From: Megasphaera sp.
GTDB taxonomy: Bacteria; Bacillota; Negativicutes; Veillonellales; Megasphaeraceae
Reading direction: 5' to 3'
Assembly (NCBI GenBank): GCA_022641375.1
Contig: JALCDF010000001.1
Span: 53,125 to 117,124, forward strand
DNA: 64,000 bases
Positions within the stretch are counted from its first letter, which is position 1, and the number at the start of each line of letters is the position of its first letter. Of the stretch, positions 9,168 to 17,198 are shown in pieces. The position numbers and the translations under genes were made by a program. The notes beneath the pieces were generated by a model, which saw only the letters and a program-made list of their open reading frames with translations, did no database searches and was not told the DNA's origin.

Positions 9168-9905
9168 ATGCGATTATTTGCTATTGGAGATTTACATCTG
9201 TCGGGTAATCCACCCAAAAAGCCGATGGATGTATTCAGTCCCCGCTGGATAAACCATTGGACCCGCATCCAGGCCGATTGGAGGGAACGAGTCAGCGACG
9301 AAGATACCGTTCTTATTGCCGGAGATACCTCCTGGGCTATGCACTTAGCTGAAGCACAAGAAGATTTAAATAGTATCCGCGCACTGCCGGGCCATAAGAT
9401 TTTTATCCGGGGGAATCATGATTTCTGGTGGGAAAGCGCCGGAAAACTGAACCGCCTGGATGCCGGAAATAATATGCAATACCTTTACGGCACGACAGCC
9501 CTCCTCGATAACAATCAAATATGCATCTGTGGGACCCATGGATGGATTTGTCCCGGTGACATCCATTACCAGGAAGAAAAAGATGCCAAGCCGTATCGCC
9601 GTGAATTGCTGCGGGTTGAACGGACACTGCAGGAAGCAGCAGCACTGCATTGCCAGCACACCCTCCTCCTGCTGCATTATCCGCCGGTCTGCGATTTGAC
9701 AAAACCCAGCGGTTTTACCGATTTATTGGAGAAGTATCATGTTCCACTCTGCGTGTTCGGTCATCTCCACGGCATGGAACCGAATACGATGTTTCCCAGA
9801 CGGTATAACGGCACCCTGCTGCAACTCGTCTCTGCCGACTATCGGGACTGTAAGTTATTAGAAATTAATTTCAATGAGGAGGTATCTGATGAGCCAAATC
9901 GCTAA
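9168..9905 (+). CDS. Cytoplasmic metallophosphoesterase (COG1768-like)
   Basis: The 245 residues begin with MRLFAIGDLHL, giving metal ligands Asp8 and His10. AGDTSWA, GNHDFWW, LLHYPP and FGHLHG follow, the ordered motifs of a calcineurin-like phosphoesterase. It has no signal peptide. Members of this subgroup are predicted phosphohydrolases without a proven substrate. AGAAAGGAAG precedes the ATG. It follows the GalT-like gene by 39 bp and overlaps the next small gene by 17 bp, so the three are likely one transcript ended by the hairpin near 10.2 kb. Confidence 0.88.
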   Translation: MRLFAIGDLHLSGNPPKKPMDVFSPRWINHWTRIQADWRERVSDEDTVLIAGDTSWAMHLAEAQEDLNSIRALPGHKIFIRGNHDFWWESAGKLNRLDAGNNMQYLYGTTALLDNNQICICGTHGWICPGDIHYQEEKDAKPYRRELLRVERTLQEAAALHCQHTLLLLHYPPVCDLTKPSGFTDLLEKYHVPLCVFGHLHGMEPNTMFPRRYNGTLLQLVSADYRDCKLLEINFNEEVSDEPNR

Positions 9906-10119
9906 AAAGCACCTGTTGGCAGGTATCATCTTCGGCGATACTGAAACAGGGGAATACGTCTATCTGCCAGGTGGAGAAGTCGGTACAGATCATCCGCTGT
10001 GTATCTTTGAACATGACGGTACCAAAGAAGATGTGCCGCTGGAAGAAGCAGGCCATTTGATAGATCATCTAACTTTAAAAAAATGCCATCACCCCAGTTT
10101 GGGGAACCGGTCATTTTAA
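9889..10119 (+). CDS. Small conserved-looking protein of unknown function
   Basis: A 76-residue frame begins with MSQIAKKHLLAGIIFGDT after GAGGAGG at six to seven bases, so I prefer this ATG to the upstream in-frame one at 9874. It overlaps the phosphoesterase gene by 17 bp. The sequence has a beta-rich look (GEYVYLPGGEVGTDHPLCIF) and ends in a basic His-containing tail. There is no signal peptide, membrane segment or recognised motif. Translational overlap suggests a role tied to the upstream phosphoesterase, but this is inference. Confidence 0.65.
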   Translation: MSQIAKKHLLAGIIFGDTETGEYVYLPGGEVGTDHPLCIFEHDGTKEDVPLEEAGHLIDHLTLKKCHHPSLGNRSF

Positions 10120-10183
10120 CCGGCTATATTGATAAGGGTATGTTGAGGATCCATGATTTTCCCTGCCCTATCCATTATATATG

Positions 10184-10233
10184 AAAAAGAGGTCCTGAGT
10201 GTTATATATTCCAACACTCAGGACCTCTTCTTT
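10184..10233 (+). terminator. Strong terminator between convergent transcripts
   Basis: A 15-bp perfect stem (10189-10203 with 10213-10227) with a 9-base loop is flanked by As on the left and Ts on the right. It can stop both the plus-strand phosphoesterase transcript and the minus-strand histidine kinase transcript. Confidence 0.9.
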
Positions 10234-10259
10234 ATCATTGCCATGATTTTAATGTAAAA

Positions 10260-11840
10260 TCACAAATTTTTCTTTACATTTTGCTGATTGCCCCTTTTAG
10301 CTATCGTAAACCAGAAGGTTACGCCATCCGGGCTATTATACATACCATACTGTTGATTATGGAGCTTCACCAGAGCTGCAACAATCCCCAGTCCTAGTCC
10401 ATGGCCGCCAAAAATACGTTCTTTACGTGCCCGTGATGAATCCACTTTATAAAAAGGTTCCCAAATTCGTTTTTGGTATTCCGGATCTATCTGGATTCCC
10501 TGATTATAGACACTAATCTTATACGCATCCCCTATATCCTCAGCACTAACTTCGATCTTCTTGCCTGCATCGGTATAGTCAATGGCATTGTTAAGAAAAT
10601 TAGTAAGGATCGTATCATATCGTTCCGGATCACCATAGACCGTCAGTTCTGCCGGTAAATTCCAACATATCTGAACGTTTTTCTTTTCTATTACATTGGC
10701 AAATCGATTCTTTGCTTCATCAACCAAGGCACCGAAATCAAATATGGTCTGTTCAATCCGGAAAGACCCTGTTTCTACCCGCGACAGATTCAGCAAATCC
10801 TTGACCAGTTTATCCATCTTTTCCGTTTCACTGCGGATAATATTGCAATACTGATTGCGCGTTTTTTCATCGACATCCAGACTGTCCAATCCTTCCGCAT
10901 AGCCCTGGATAATCGCCAACGGCGTCTTCAATTCGTGTGATACTGCAGAAATAAAGGATTTTCTCATATGTTCTACTTCTTTTGCTTTATCCAATTGCTT
11001 TTTCAGTTTCGCATTGGATTTCTTGAGCTCTTCAAGCGCCATACTGAGCTGATCAGACAATGTATTCAGGCTGTTCCCGAGTTGTCCGATTTCATCATCC
11101 CAGGTATGATTCCATCGTTTGGAAAAGTTGAGACGGGTCATCGCTGTTGACTGCCGGCGCAACTCCAGCATCGGATTGGTAATCCTGCGGGAAAACCATA
11201 CCGAACCGGCAATGGCGATAACCAGCCATATAGCTCCTAATGTAAAGATAAATCTCTGAAAAATGTCAACGCTTTCCTGGAGCGGTGCCACCGGCCGCAT
11301 CATAAGCAGATACGTATGTTCAGAAATACGATTGATAAGGTAAAAATATTGGAAATTAGGATCCGGTTTATAATATCTCACCTGTCCGATTTCCGACTCA
11401 TTCGGTTTATCTCCCTGTACAAGGGCAAACATTTCCTGGATATGCTTAGGCGGTTTCATATCATTATCTGGCTTGTCCATTTTCTTATCTTCGTCCGCTC
11501 CGTCATTTTTATCTGGATCCGCATCCCCCGGCTTATGCATAAACTTATTCATATTTTTCCTGAATCCGGGATGAGATGAGTATACCAGCTGGCTGTTATC
11601 GACAATGAGGACATCCGCCCCTAAATTCCGGCTTATTTCATCCATCTGTTCTTCCCCGTCAAGACCTTGTTCCTGGTAAATCCGGGTAATACTCTGACTG
11701 GATTGGATCATATTATCTTTCTTTACTTCGTAGAAATATCTGTCAAATCCCAATCCGACGGCAATCATCAGGGCAATAATAAAAAACAAGGTGAATCCGC
11801 TTACATAGAGGCTGACTTTGACACGAATGGATTTACTCAT
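10260..11840 (-). CDS. Membrane sensor histidine kinase
   Basis: The 526-residue kinase has TM1 at about 10-32, an extracytoplasmic sensor region to about 195, TM2 at about 197-216, HAMP to about 270, a coiled-coil stretch, and the H-box SAVSHELKTPLAII with the phosphorylated His302. An ATPase domain follows with NNAIDY (N-box) and GHGLGLGI (G-box). The sensor region holds a very acidic, lysine-dotted insert at about 104-132 rich in Asp. The start overlaps the response regulator stop by 4 bp (ATGA). The signal is unknown; a cation is one possibility given the acidic insert. Confidence 0.93.
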   Translation of the reverse strand: MSKSIRVKVSLYVSGFTLFFIIALMIAVGLGFDRYFYEVKKDNMIQSSQSITRIYQEQGLDGEEQMDEISRNLGADVLIVDNSQLVYSSHPGFRKNMNKFMHKPGDADPDKNDGADEDKKMDKPDNDMKPPKHIQEMFALVQGDKPNESEIGQVRYYKPDPNFQYFYLINRISEHTYLLMMRPVAPLQESVDIFQRFIFTLGAIWLVIAIAGSVWFSRRITNPMLELRRQSTAMTRLNFSKRWNHTWDDEIGQLGNSLNTLSDQLSMALEELKKSNAKLKKQLDKAKEVEHMRKSFISAVSHELKTPLAIIQGYAEGLDSLDVDEKTRNQYCNIIRSETEKMDKLVKDLLNLSRVETGSFRIEQTIFDFGALVDEAKNRFANVIEKKNVQICWNLPAELTVYGDPERYDTILTNFLNNAIDYTDAGKKIEVSAEDIGDAYKISVYNQGIQIDPEYQKRIWEPFYKVDSSRARKERIFGGHGLGLGIVAALVKLHNQQYGMYNSPDGVTFWFTIAKRGNQQNVKKNL

Positions 11841-12508
11841 TTTGAATCGTAACGATAGCCGTAGCCGCGGACGGTCTTAATCAGATTTCCCTTGTCACCG
11901 AGTTTGATGCGCAGCCGATTGATATGGGTATCGACGGTACGTAAATCACCATAGTACTCATAATTCCATACTTTGTTAAGGATCTGGCGGCGGCTTAATG
12001 CCTTCCCTTCATTAATCATGAGATAGTTCAGTAATTTATATTCCGTAGGGCTGAGATTGATATATTTCCCATCGATAACGACCTGTCGGGCATTACGGTC
12101 AATGGATACGCCTTCTTCGGATTGATTTTCGTCTTGTTCTTCTTCTTTTTGAGAACGACGCATCAACGCTTTGATTTTCGCTACTAATATCTTGGGGCTG
12201 AATGGTTTGGTAAGGTATTCATCGACACCCAGATCATACGCAAAAAGCTGGTCGATTTCTTCACCTTTAGCGGTGATCATCATGATAGGTACCGTCGATT
12301 CACGGCGGATTTCCCGGCATACCGTCCAGCCATCATACCCTGGCATCATTACATCGAGAAGGATTAAATCCGGATGTTCTTCCTTATATATTTCCAACGC
12401 TTGTTTTCCGTCGGCTGCTTCGAGGATTTCATAACCTTCCGGACGAAGAAAATCAGCAACCAGTTGGCGCATCAGTTGTTCATCATCTGCAATCAGTATT
12501 TTTTCCAT
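11837..12508 (-). CDS. OmpR-family response regulator
   Basis: The 223 residues carry a receiver domain with acidic pocket DDE at 8-10, phospho-acceptor Asp52 (LLDVMMPG), Thr79 and Lys101. A winged-helix DNA-binding domain of the OmpR/PhoB type follows (LSPTEYKLLNYLM, TVDTHINRLRIKLG, RGYGYRY). AGAAAGGAA lies before the ATG, and the gene overlaps the end of folK by 26 bp. It is the cognate partner of the adjacent kinase. Being embedded in a folate gene run suggests read-through expression rather than a shared pathway. Confidence 0.95.
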   Translation of the reverse strand: MEKILIADDEQLMRQLVADFLRPEGYEILEAADGKQALEIYKEEHPDLILLDVMMPGYDGWTVCREIRRESTVPIMMITAKGEEIDQLFAYDLGVDEYLTKPFSPKILVAKIKALMRRSQKEEEQDENQSEEGVSIDRNARQVVIDGKYINLSPTEYKLLNYLMINEGKALSRRQILNKVWNYEYYGDLRTVDTHINRLRIKLGDKGNLIKTVRGYGYRYDSK

Positions 12509-13019
12509 ATGTAAATTCCTTTCTAAACCAATCTACCGGCTCCGCATATTTTTGTATTGTTTCTATATCATCAAGACCCTGGAGCCACATTCCTATCGCT
12601 TTACCATTGATGATCAGTTCCGGAGCAATATCCCTGACCGGTATCAGGACAAATGCTCGTTCCGTCATGTACGGATGGGGTAATTTCAATACATCCGTAT
12701 CATATGTCACATCCGGACTGTAAACCAGATCGATATCAATAGTACGGGCGCCCCATTTTTCATGACGCACACGCCCCAGGCTTGTTTCAATATGTTGACA
12801 TACCCTCAGCAGGGCCGGCCCATCCAAATCTGTTTCTATCAACGCCGCCCCATTGAGAAAATCCGGCTGATCCGTTTTCCCCCAGGGAGGTGTCTTATAT
12901 AAGGAAGATACGGCAGTCACAGAGACATGCGCCGACGAATCCAACATCTCTACAGCTTGGGACAACGTCTTCTTTTTAGGCCCTGCATTGGCCCCCAGGC
13001 TGAGATAATATATCGTCAT
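12483..13019 (-). CDS. folK: HPPK, 2-amino-4-hydroxy-6-hydroxymethyldihydropteridine diphosphokinase
   Basis: HPPK transfers pyrophosphate from ATP to hydroxymethyldihydropterin in folate synthesis. The 178 residues show LSLGANAGPKKKTL at the N-terminus, then SLYKTPPWGKTDQPDFLN, IETSLGRVRHEKWGARTIDIDL and LPHPYMTERAFVL, all HPPK signatures including the Mg-binding DIDL aspartates. Its start lies within folB (44-bp overlap), so the two are translationally coupled. The C-terminal tail (about 155-178) is a little longer than in compact HPPKs. Confidence 0.96.
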   Translation of the reverse strand: MTIYYLSLGANAGPKKKTLSQAVEMLDSSAHVSVTAVSSLYKTPPWGKTDQPDFLNGAALIETDLDGPALLRVCQHIETSLGRVRHEKWGARTIDIDLVYSPDVTYDTDVLKLPHPYMTERAFVLIPVRDIAPELIINGKAIGMWLQGLDDIETIQKYAEPVDWFRKEFTYGKNTDCR

Positions 13020-13374
13020 ACCGGCTCCTCTCTATCGTAACAGCGACATCCTGCAAAAGACCTCCGACAGGTGCCTGTGGTTTATGGACCGTAACATCCA
13101 CCGCATCGACAGGAAATTGTGACAACAATGCACCGGCAATCGCTTCCGCGACGGCTTCAATGAGTTTATATGTATGATTTTCCACAATTTCCCTGACAAT
13201 ATGATATACGTTACTGTAGTCAATGGTTTTGGATAAATCATCACTGTTTCCTGCTGCCCGCAAATCGACGTATAAGACAATATCGACATAAAAAGGCTGT
13301 CCCGTCTTATTTTCTTCGGGAAGACACCCATGATACCCATAAAACGTCAGCCCTGTCAATGTAATCCTGTCCAT
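12976..13374 (-). CDS. folB: Dihydroneopterin aldolase
   Basis: FolB converts dihydroneopterin to hydroxymethyldihydropterin and glycolaldehyde. The sequence has the family pattern FYGYHGCLPEENKTGQPFYVDI, catalytic Glu in the HG-PEE stretch, SKTIDYSNVY, LIEAVAEAIA and VHKPQAPVGG. Three in-frame ATGs stand side by side at 13380, 13377 and 13374. GGAGGAGG abuts the first one, so the third has the best spacing (about six bases) and is used here. It lies directly upstream of folK, as often seen. folP is not in this window. Confidence 0.95.
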   Translation of the reverse strand: MDRITLTGLTFYGYHGCLPEENKTGQPFYVDIVLYVDLRAAGNSDDLSKTIDYSNVYHIVREIVENHTYKLIEAVAEAIAGALLSQFPVDAVDVTVHKPQAPVGGLLQDVAVTIERSRYDDILSQPGGQCRA

Positions 13375-13402
13375 CATCATCCTCCTCCATACAATCTATT
13401 TC

Positions 13403-13801
13403 CTATAATACTACATAATACGCCGCGATGAAAATCAATCCCCCGACGATGATAAAAAAGGGACTGGCATATTGCTGCCATATACTCTGTTCATGGTCTA
13501 AATATATTTCCTGCGGATTTTCCGCATTATACCGCAAATCAACAGTATCCCCGGCAACGATTTTCCATTCGGAATCACCGTAATCATACCGGGATTTATA
13601 TGTCGTCCCCTGAGCCGTAAACTGCACCACCGGATAAAATAAGCTGCCGCTCTTCATCTTTTTTTCCTCGAAACCCAGCAGCGTCCCCTTGGCGGCAACT
13701 TTACAGTGCCGCGTCAAAGCCCGTAATTTCCATCCGTGATACGTACCTACAACAATAAATAAAATGCCCAATGCTGCCGGTAAATAATAAAATACACTCA
13801 T
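13403..13801 (-). CDS. DUF3592-type membrane protein
   Basis: The 132-residue protein has one N-terminal membrane segment (about 2-20) and one at the C-terminus (about 112-130). Between them is a beta-rich soluble domain with FEEKKMKSGSLFYPVVQF and KIVAGDTVDLRYNAENPQEIYL, the pattern of DUF3592 proteins, whose function is unknown. The start is the ATG after AGGAGG at nine bases; an upstream extension in the same frame has no RBS. It lies 22 bp downstream of the ECF S-component gene and 22 bp upstream of folB. Confidence 0.8.
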   Translation of the reverse strand: MSVFYYLPAALGILFIVVGTYHGWKLRALTRHCKVAAKGTLLGFEEKKMKSGSLFYPVVQFTAQGTTYKSRYDYGDSEWKIVAGDTVDLRYNAENPQEIYLDHEQSIWQQYASPFFIIVGGLIFIAAYYVVL

Positions 13802-13823
13802 GCACGATTCCTCCTGTATATCT

Positions 13824-14339
13824 TTAATAATATCTTTTTTGTATTCGCTCTGCAATAGCCAACGCCAATAATATTCCCATGGACGCCGTAACGAGCTGCG
13901 GCCAGCTCATCATCAGGAAGATGGACGCCCGTATGAATGGCGGGAAATCCATGATGCTGAAAAGCAGGTAAAAAGCCCCACAGAGAGAAACACATTTCAA
14001 ACAAACTGCCAGGACCCAGCCTGTCAGATGATACGGTCTGAAAAGGAATACAGCGGTAACAAATACGATATTCCCCACTGCGACAGGTATGATAAACGGC
14101 AAAAAGGGCAGCATGCCTTCAAGCCAGGCAAACAACGGCGTCATACACGCTACGATGACAGCTGGTTTCCAGCCAATCAGCAGCACGGCAAGGACCAGGC
14201 ACGTATTGACTAAGGAACCGATAATAAACATACCGGTCTGTGGCGGCATAGGAAGTATGATGCGCAGCCCCTGCAATACCAATGTCACCGTCAGCAAAAC
14301 CGCGGTACGAGTCAATTTTTGTGTAAAATTCAGATTCAA
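13824..14339 (-). CDS. ECF transporter S component, substrate unassigned
   Basis: The 171 residues form about five to six membrane segments with short loops (LLTVTLVLQGLRIILPMP, GMFIIGSLVNTCLVLAVLLIG, PFIIPVAVGNIVFVTAVFLF). This looks like the small substrate-binding subunits of energy-coupling-factor vitamin transporters. The start is a TTG, with AGGTG nine bases upstream. It heads a run that includes folB and folK, so a folate or pteridine precursor is a tempting substrate, but I do not see a FolT signature. The energising EcfA/EcfT genes are not in the window. Confidence 0.7.
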   Translation of the reverse strand: MNLNFTQKLTRTAVLLTVTLVLQGLRIILPMPPQTGMFIIGSLVNTCLVLAVLLIGWKPAVIVACMTPLFAWLEGMLPFLPFIIPVAVGNIVFVTAVFLFRPYHLTGWVLAVCLKCVSLCGAFYLLFSIMDFPPFIRASIFLMMSWPQLVTASMGILLALAIAERIQKRYY

Positions 14340-14375
14340 ATGCTACTGCACCTGCCTAAAACGGTAATTTTTTGT

Positions 14376-14381
14376 TATAAT
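14376..14381 (+). promoter_or_regulatory. Extended -10 promoter for the acyltransferase gene
   Basis: TG-T-TATAAT (TG at 14373-14374) is a perfect extended -10 box, 41 bp before the ATG. The -35 region is poor, as is common for extended -10 promoters. Confidence 0.6.
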
Positions 14382-14421
14382 AAATAACGTACTTATTATA
14401 TTGTATCTTTCGAGGTGTTTT

Positions 14422-15528
14422 ATGTCAAAACGATTTATTCATTCTATCAATTATATGCGCGGCCTGTGCATGCTGGGCGTCATCGCCATCCATGTCGGCT
14501 CCGTGGAACTGACCGCAGCTTCTCCCAATCTGGGACTGGTCGCGGTATTGGAAATCCTGTCCCGTTTCTCCGTACCGGCATTTTTCTTTCTTTCTGCCTT
14601 CGGCATGTTTTACAGTCAGCCCTTATCAGCACCTTTTGTCTATAAAGACTATTTGAGGCGGCGGCTGCGGACCGTTTTTGTCCCGTATATCGCCTGGTCT
14701 TTATTCTATATGGTATACGTTTCTGTGTTAAGCCATAATTTCAATATTTTCCAGCCATATACATTCGTTAAGACGCTATGGTATGGGCTGGCTATGTATC
14801 ATATCTATTTTTTAGTCATCTTATTGTGGTTCTATTTTCTCATGCCGGTCTGGCGGCCGCTGCTGCGGTTCATGAATCGGAAACCCTGGACTTATTTCAC
14901 ATTATTATTCATCGGCAATGTCATTTTTAATTTTTATTCCAGTTATATCTGGACTGTTCAGTCTGACAATGTGCTGATCCAGGATGCTTTTAATTATCGG
15001 CTGAACTATGTCGTCCTGCATTATCTGTTCATCTTTATGTTCGGGGCACTGACGGCCGAACATTTCCAGGACATCACAACATGGTTATCTCATCACGGCG
15101 TATTCATCAATGTCTTTCAGGCTCTGACTACGATATCCATGCTGGCCGGATATTATGGAATCATGCATTATCTGGACTACGATCCCTTATCCGCTGTATT
15201 TACCATCCATCAGCTTAGTCCGATGGGAATGGCGTACACGTTATCGACCATGCTGTTCCTCCTCTATTGGTGGGAATGCCGCCATGTTCCTTCCTTCGTT
15301 CATCATGTATTTACTATCTTAGGAAACTATTCCTATCCCATTTATCTGGTTCATCCCGTATTCCTGAGTATCTGTACCGGTTTGTGCGCCCATATGCATT
15401 TATATTTACGAGCCTGGCATATCGTCGTCATATATTGTATCGTTGCCGCTTTATCAACAGTATATTCGGCGATTATTTACAAATTATCTTTACCCCATTG
15501 GCTGAATATATGCCTGAAAGGAAAATAG
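14422..15528 (+). CDS. Membrane acyltransferase (acyltransferase family 3)
   Basis: The 368-residue protein has about ten hydrophobic segments and an N-terminal pattern typical of family 3: NYMRGLCMLGVIAIHVGSVEL with the conserved His, then RFSVPAFFFLSAFGMFYSQ and RRRLRTVFVPYIAWSLFYM. Such proteins O-acylate cell-surface sugars or peptidoglycan in the membrane. The start is the ATG at 14422 after GAGGTG; an upstream TTG in frame lacks an RBS. It is monocistronic between its own promoter and a terminator. The acceptor molecule cannot be told from sequence. Confidence 0.88.
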   Translation: MSKRFIHSINYMRGLCMLGVIAIHVGSVELTAASPNLGLVAVLEILSRFSVPAFFFLSAFGMFYSQPLSAPFVYKDYLRRRLRTVFVPYIAWSLFYMVYVSVLSHNFNIFQPYTFVKTLWYGLAMYHIYFLVILLWFYFLMPVWRPLLRFMNRKPWTYFTLLFIGNVIFNFYSSYIWTVQSDNVLIQDAFNYRLNYVVLHYLFIFMFGALTAEHFQDITTWLSHHGVFINVFQALTTISMLAGYYGIMHYLDYDPLSAVFTIHQLSPMGMAYTLSTMLFLLYWWECRHVPSFVHHVFTILGNYSYPIYLVHPVFLSICTGLCAHMHLYLRAWHIVVIYCIVAALSTVYSAIIYKLSLPHWLNICLKGK

Positions 15529-15561
15529 TGATATCGCATCATCTGATATAGGACGATACGA

Positions 15562-15589
15562 AAAAATGGTCCCTTGCGGGACCATTTTT
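15562..15589 (+). terminator. Terminator shared by convergent genes
   Basis: A ten-base stem with loop TTGC is framed by As on the left and Ts on the right. It can end the acyltransferase transcript on the plus strand and the small secreted protein transcript on the minus strand. Confidence 0.9.
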
Positions 15590-15600
15590 ATGCTGTTAAA

Positions 15601-15984
15601 CTAATTTTTCTTCTGTTCAACTTTTTCCAGGACTTCATTGGCCATACGAGCCCGGGACTTAATAACAACATTCCCGTCCTTAATGGATTCCGGGTAGAAG
15701 CTGCTCTTATATTTGCTTTTCTTAGTTTTCGTAACCATTTCTTTTAACTGAATCGTCTGGTCATCTACATTATAGACGTATGTGCAATAGTCTGTCGTAT
15801 CGCCTGACGTTTCTACGGTCTTAAAAGTCAGGATAGTACGGCCCATATCGAATGTAATCTTTGCAGAATTCATATCGATTGCTGTGTATTTATTATATTG
15901 CCACATATCATCCGCTGCAAATACAGTCATTGCAGAGATAGCCAACGTCATTCCTAAAGCAGCTAAAACTTGTTTCACTTTCAA
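15601..15984 (-). CDS. Small secreted protein of unknown function
   Basis: The 127-residue protein has a clear signal peptide: MKVKQ, then the hydrophobic core VLAALGMTLAISAMTV, with likely cleavage after VFA near residue 23. The mature part is about 100 residues, beta-rich and basic at the C-terminus (KTKKSKYKSSFYPES, RARMANEVLEKVEQKKN), with a single cysteine. No family is recognised. Export may be to the periplasm if the host is a diderm. It is transcribed alone, downstream of the queF gene with a gap of about 100 bp. Confidence 0.75.
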   Translation of the reverse strand: MKVKQVLAALGMTLAISAMTVFAADDMWQYNKYTAIDMNSAKITFDMGRTILTFKTVETSGDTTDYCTYVYNVDDQTIQLKEMVTKTKKSKYKSSFYPESIKDGNVVIKSRARMANEVLEKVEQKKN

Positions 15985-16085
15985 CTATAACACCACCTTC
16001 ACATGTTTACATGTATTATATCATGAATGGCGAAGAGTGGCCAGTTATGAGAAAAAAAACTCAATTATTTCTAAAAAAAGATTCA

Positions 16086-16580
16086 TTATCTGTTATCGAT
16101 TTTTTCGGGATATATATCATGCTGGGATAAACGCTGCCAGGCAACCTTTTCCCACGGCGTCCCTTTGCGGCCATAATTACAGTACGGATCAATACTGATG
16201 CCGCCCCGGGGAAGGAATTTCCCCCAGACTTCGATATATTTAGGAGCCATAAGGGAAATCAGATCGTCCATGATGATATTGACGCAATCTTCATGGAAGT
16301 CACCATGATTCCGAAAGCTAAAGAGGTATAGTTTCAAGGACTTGCTTTCTACCATACGCTGGTCCGGCACATATGAAATATAAATAGCCGCATAATCCGG
16401 CTGCCCGGTCTTAGGACAAAGGCTGGTAAATTCAGGACAATTGAATTTGACGAAATAATCTCTGTCCGGATGCTTGTTGACGAATGTTTCCAATAATTCA
16501 GGATCATAATCCTGTTGATACTGTGTATGCTGACTTCCCAGAGATGTAACCCCCTGAAGTTCTTCTGTTGTACGACTCAT
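16086..16580 (-). CDS. queF: NADPH-dependent 7-cyano-7-deazaguanine reductase
   Basis: QueF reduces preQ0 to preQ1 in queuosine metabolism. The 164 residues carry catalytic Cys55 ([14 protein letters not shown]) and Asp62, the same numbering as B. subtilis QueF, and the NADPH motif [21 protein letters not shown] at 78-98. The size matches the unimodular subfamily. The ATG at 16580 follows AGGAGG and overlaps the queT stop (ATGA); a longer in-frame start at 16640 is rejected. Control is likely by the preQ1 riboswitch upstream of queT. Confidence 0.96.
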   Translation of the reverse strand: MSRTTEELQGVTSLGSQHTQYQQDYDPELLETFVNKHPDRDYFVKFNCPEFTSLCPKTGQPDYAAIYISYVPDQRMVESKSLKLYLFSFRNHGDFHEDCVNIIMDDLISLMAPKYIEVWGKFLPRGGISIDPYCNYGRKGTPWEKVAWQRLSQHDIYPEKIDNR

Positions 16581-17071
16581 ATTCCCTCCTGATGAAACGT
16601 ATATGCCCTTTCTATGATATGAACAAGAAAGGTACCACAAATGCCGGAAATTATCTGCCCGACGGACAGGCTGACTACAAGTATGCTATAGGGGATATGA
16701 AGTAAATAGGAAAGCCATACACTGACACCTAAAGACGGCACAGCCCAGATAGGCAATACGATCAGCCATATATTCCAGCCATGCTGCCGGATTTGAACAA
16801 TCAGCCATGCTGACGCCATCCCGACAAAACATCCGCCGAACATATCTAAAAATCCGAGCCCCCCAAAAAGAAAATTAGAAATCAAATTAGCGATTCCCAA
16901 CGGCACTACCAGAAAGGGATATACGTATGCTAATGCATACAATGCCGTAGCGATCCGAATCTGATAGACTCCAAAAGAAAATCCCTGTGTAATATACAAG
17001 GTAACAACGTAAATAGCAATAATCATACTGGATATGGTCATTCTGCGAGTATTGGCGATAAAATTATACAT
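16577..17071 (-). CDS. queT: QueT-type ECF S component, queuosine precursor importer
   Basis: The 164-residue protein has about five membrane segments and the family pattern [64 protein letters not shown]. QueT is the substrate-binding subunit of an ECF transporter for preQ1 or a related queuosine precursor. The start at 17071 follows AAAGGAGG; a longer frame to 17134 would run through the riboswitch terminator and is rejected. It is coupled to queF by a 4-bp overlap and preceded by a preQ1-I riboswitch, which supports the assignment. Confidence 0.93.
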   Translation of the reverse strand: MYNFIANTRRMTISSMIIAIYVVTLYITQGFSFGVYQIRIATALYALAYVYPFLVVPLGIANLISNFLFGGLGFLDMFGGCFVGMASAWLIVQIRQHGWNIWLIVLPIWAVPSLGVSVWLSYLLHIPYSILVVSLSVGQIISGICGTFLVHIIERAYTFHQEGI

Positions 17072-17095
17072 CAGCGCTACCTCCTTTCTTATATC

Positions 17096-17124
17096 AAAAA
17101 CGGGTCTGTCAGCGACAAACCCGT
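17096..17124 (-). terminator. Riboswitch expression-platform terminator before queT
   Basis: On the minus strand an 11-bp stem (17114-17124 with 17100-17110, one G-U pair) is followed by five Ts. It lies between the preQ1 aptamer and the queT RBS, so it probably forms when preQ1 is bound. A short alternative hairpin (ATACAA with TTGTAT, about 17128-17145) lies just upstream. Confidence 0.85.
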
Positions 17125-17149
17125 AAGCATACAATCATGTTGTATAACT

Positions 17150-17189
17150 CCTAGTTTTGTTTACCGACAGGATGGATTACGAACTGTCC
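17150..17189 (-). promoter_or_regulatory. preQ1-I riboswitch aptamer
   Basis: Read on the minus strand, GACAG pairs with CTGTC to form P1. The loop TTCGTAATCCATC holds the conserved C-rich segment, and the tail GGTAAACAAAACTAGG has the A-rich strand and the GG that pairs back with the loop CC to form the H-type pseudoknot. The tail closely resembles that of the Thermoanaerobacter preQ1-I aptamer. It starts ten bases after the lepB stop and is followed by a terminator and queT-queF, the expected targets. Confidence 0.9.
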
Positions 17190-17198
17190 TATGAAATT

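Noticed and set aside
14340-14421. THF riboswitch before the folate-linked ECF gene
   Set aside because: The 60-80 bases upstream are AT-rich and too short for the THF aptamer, and no conserved segment was found.
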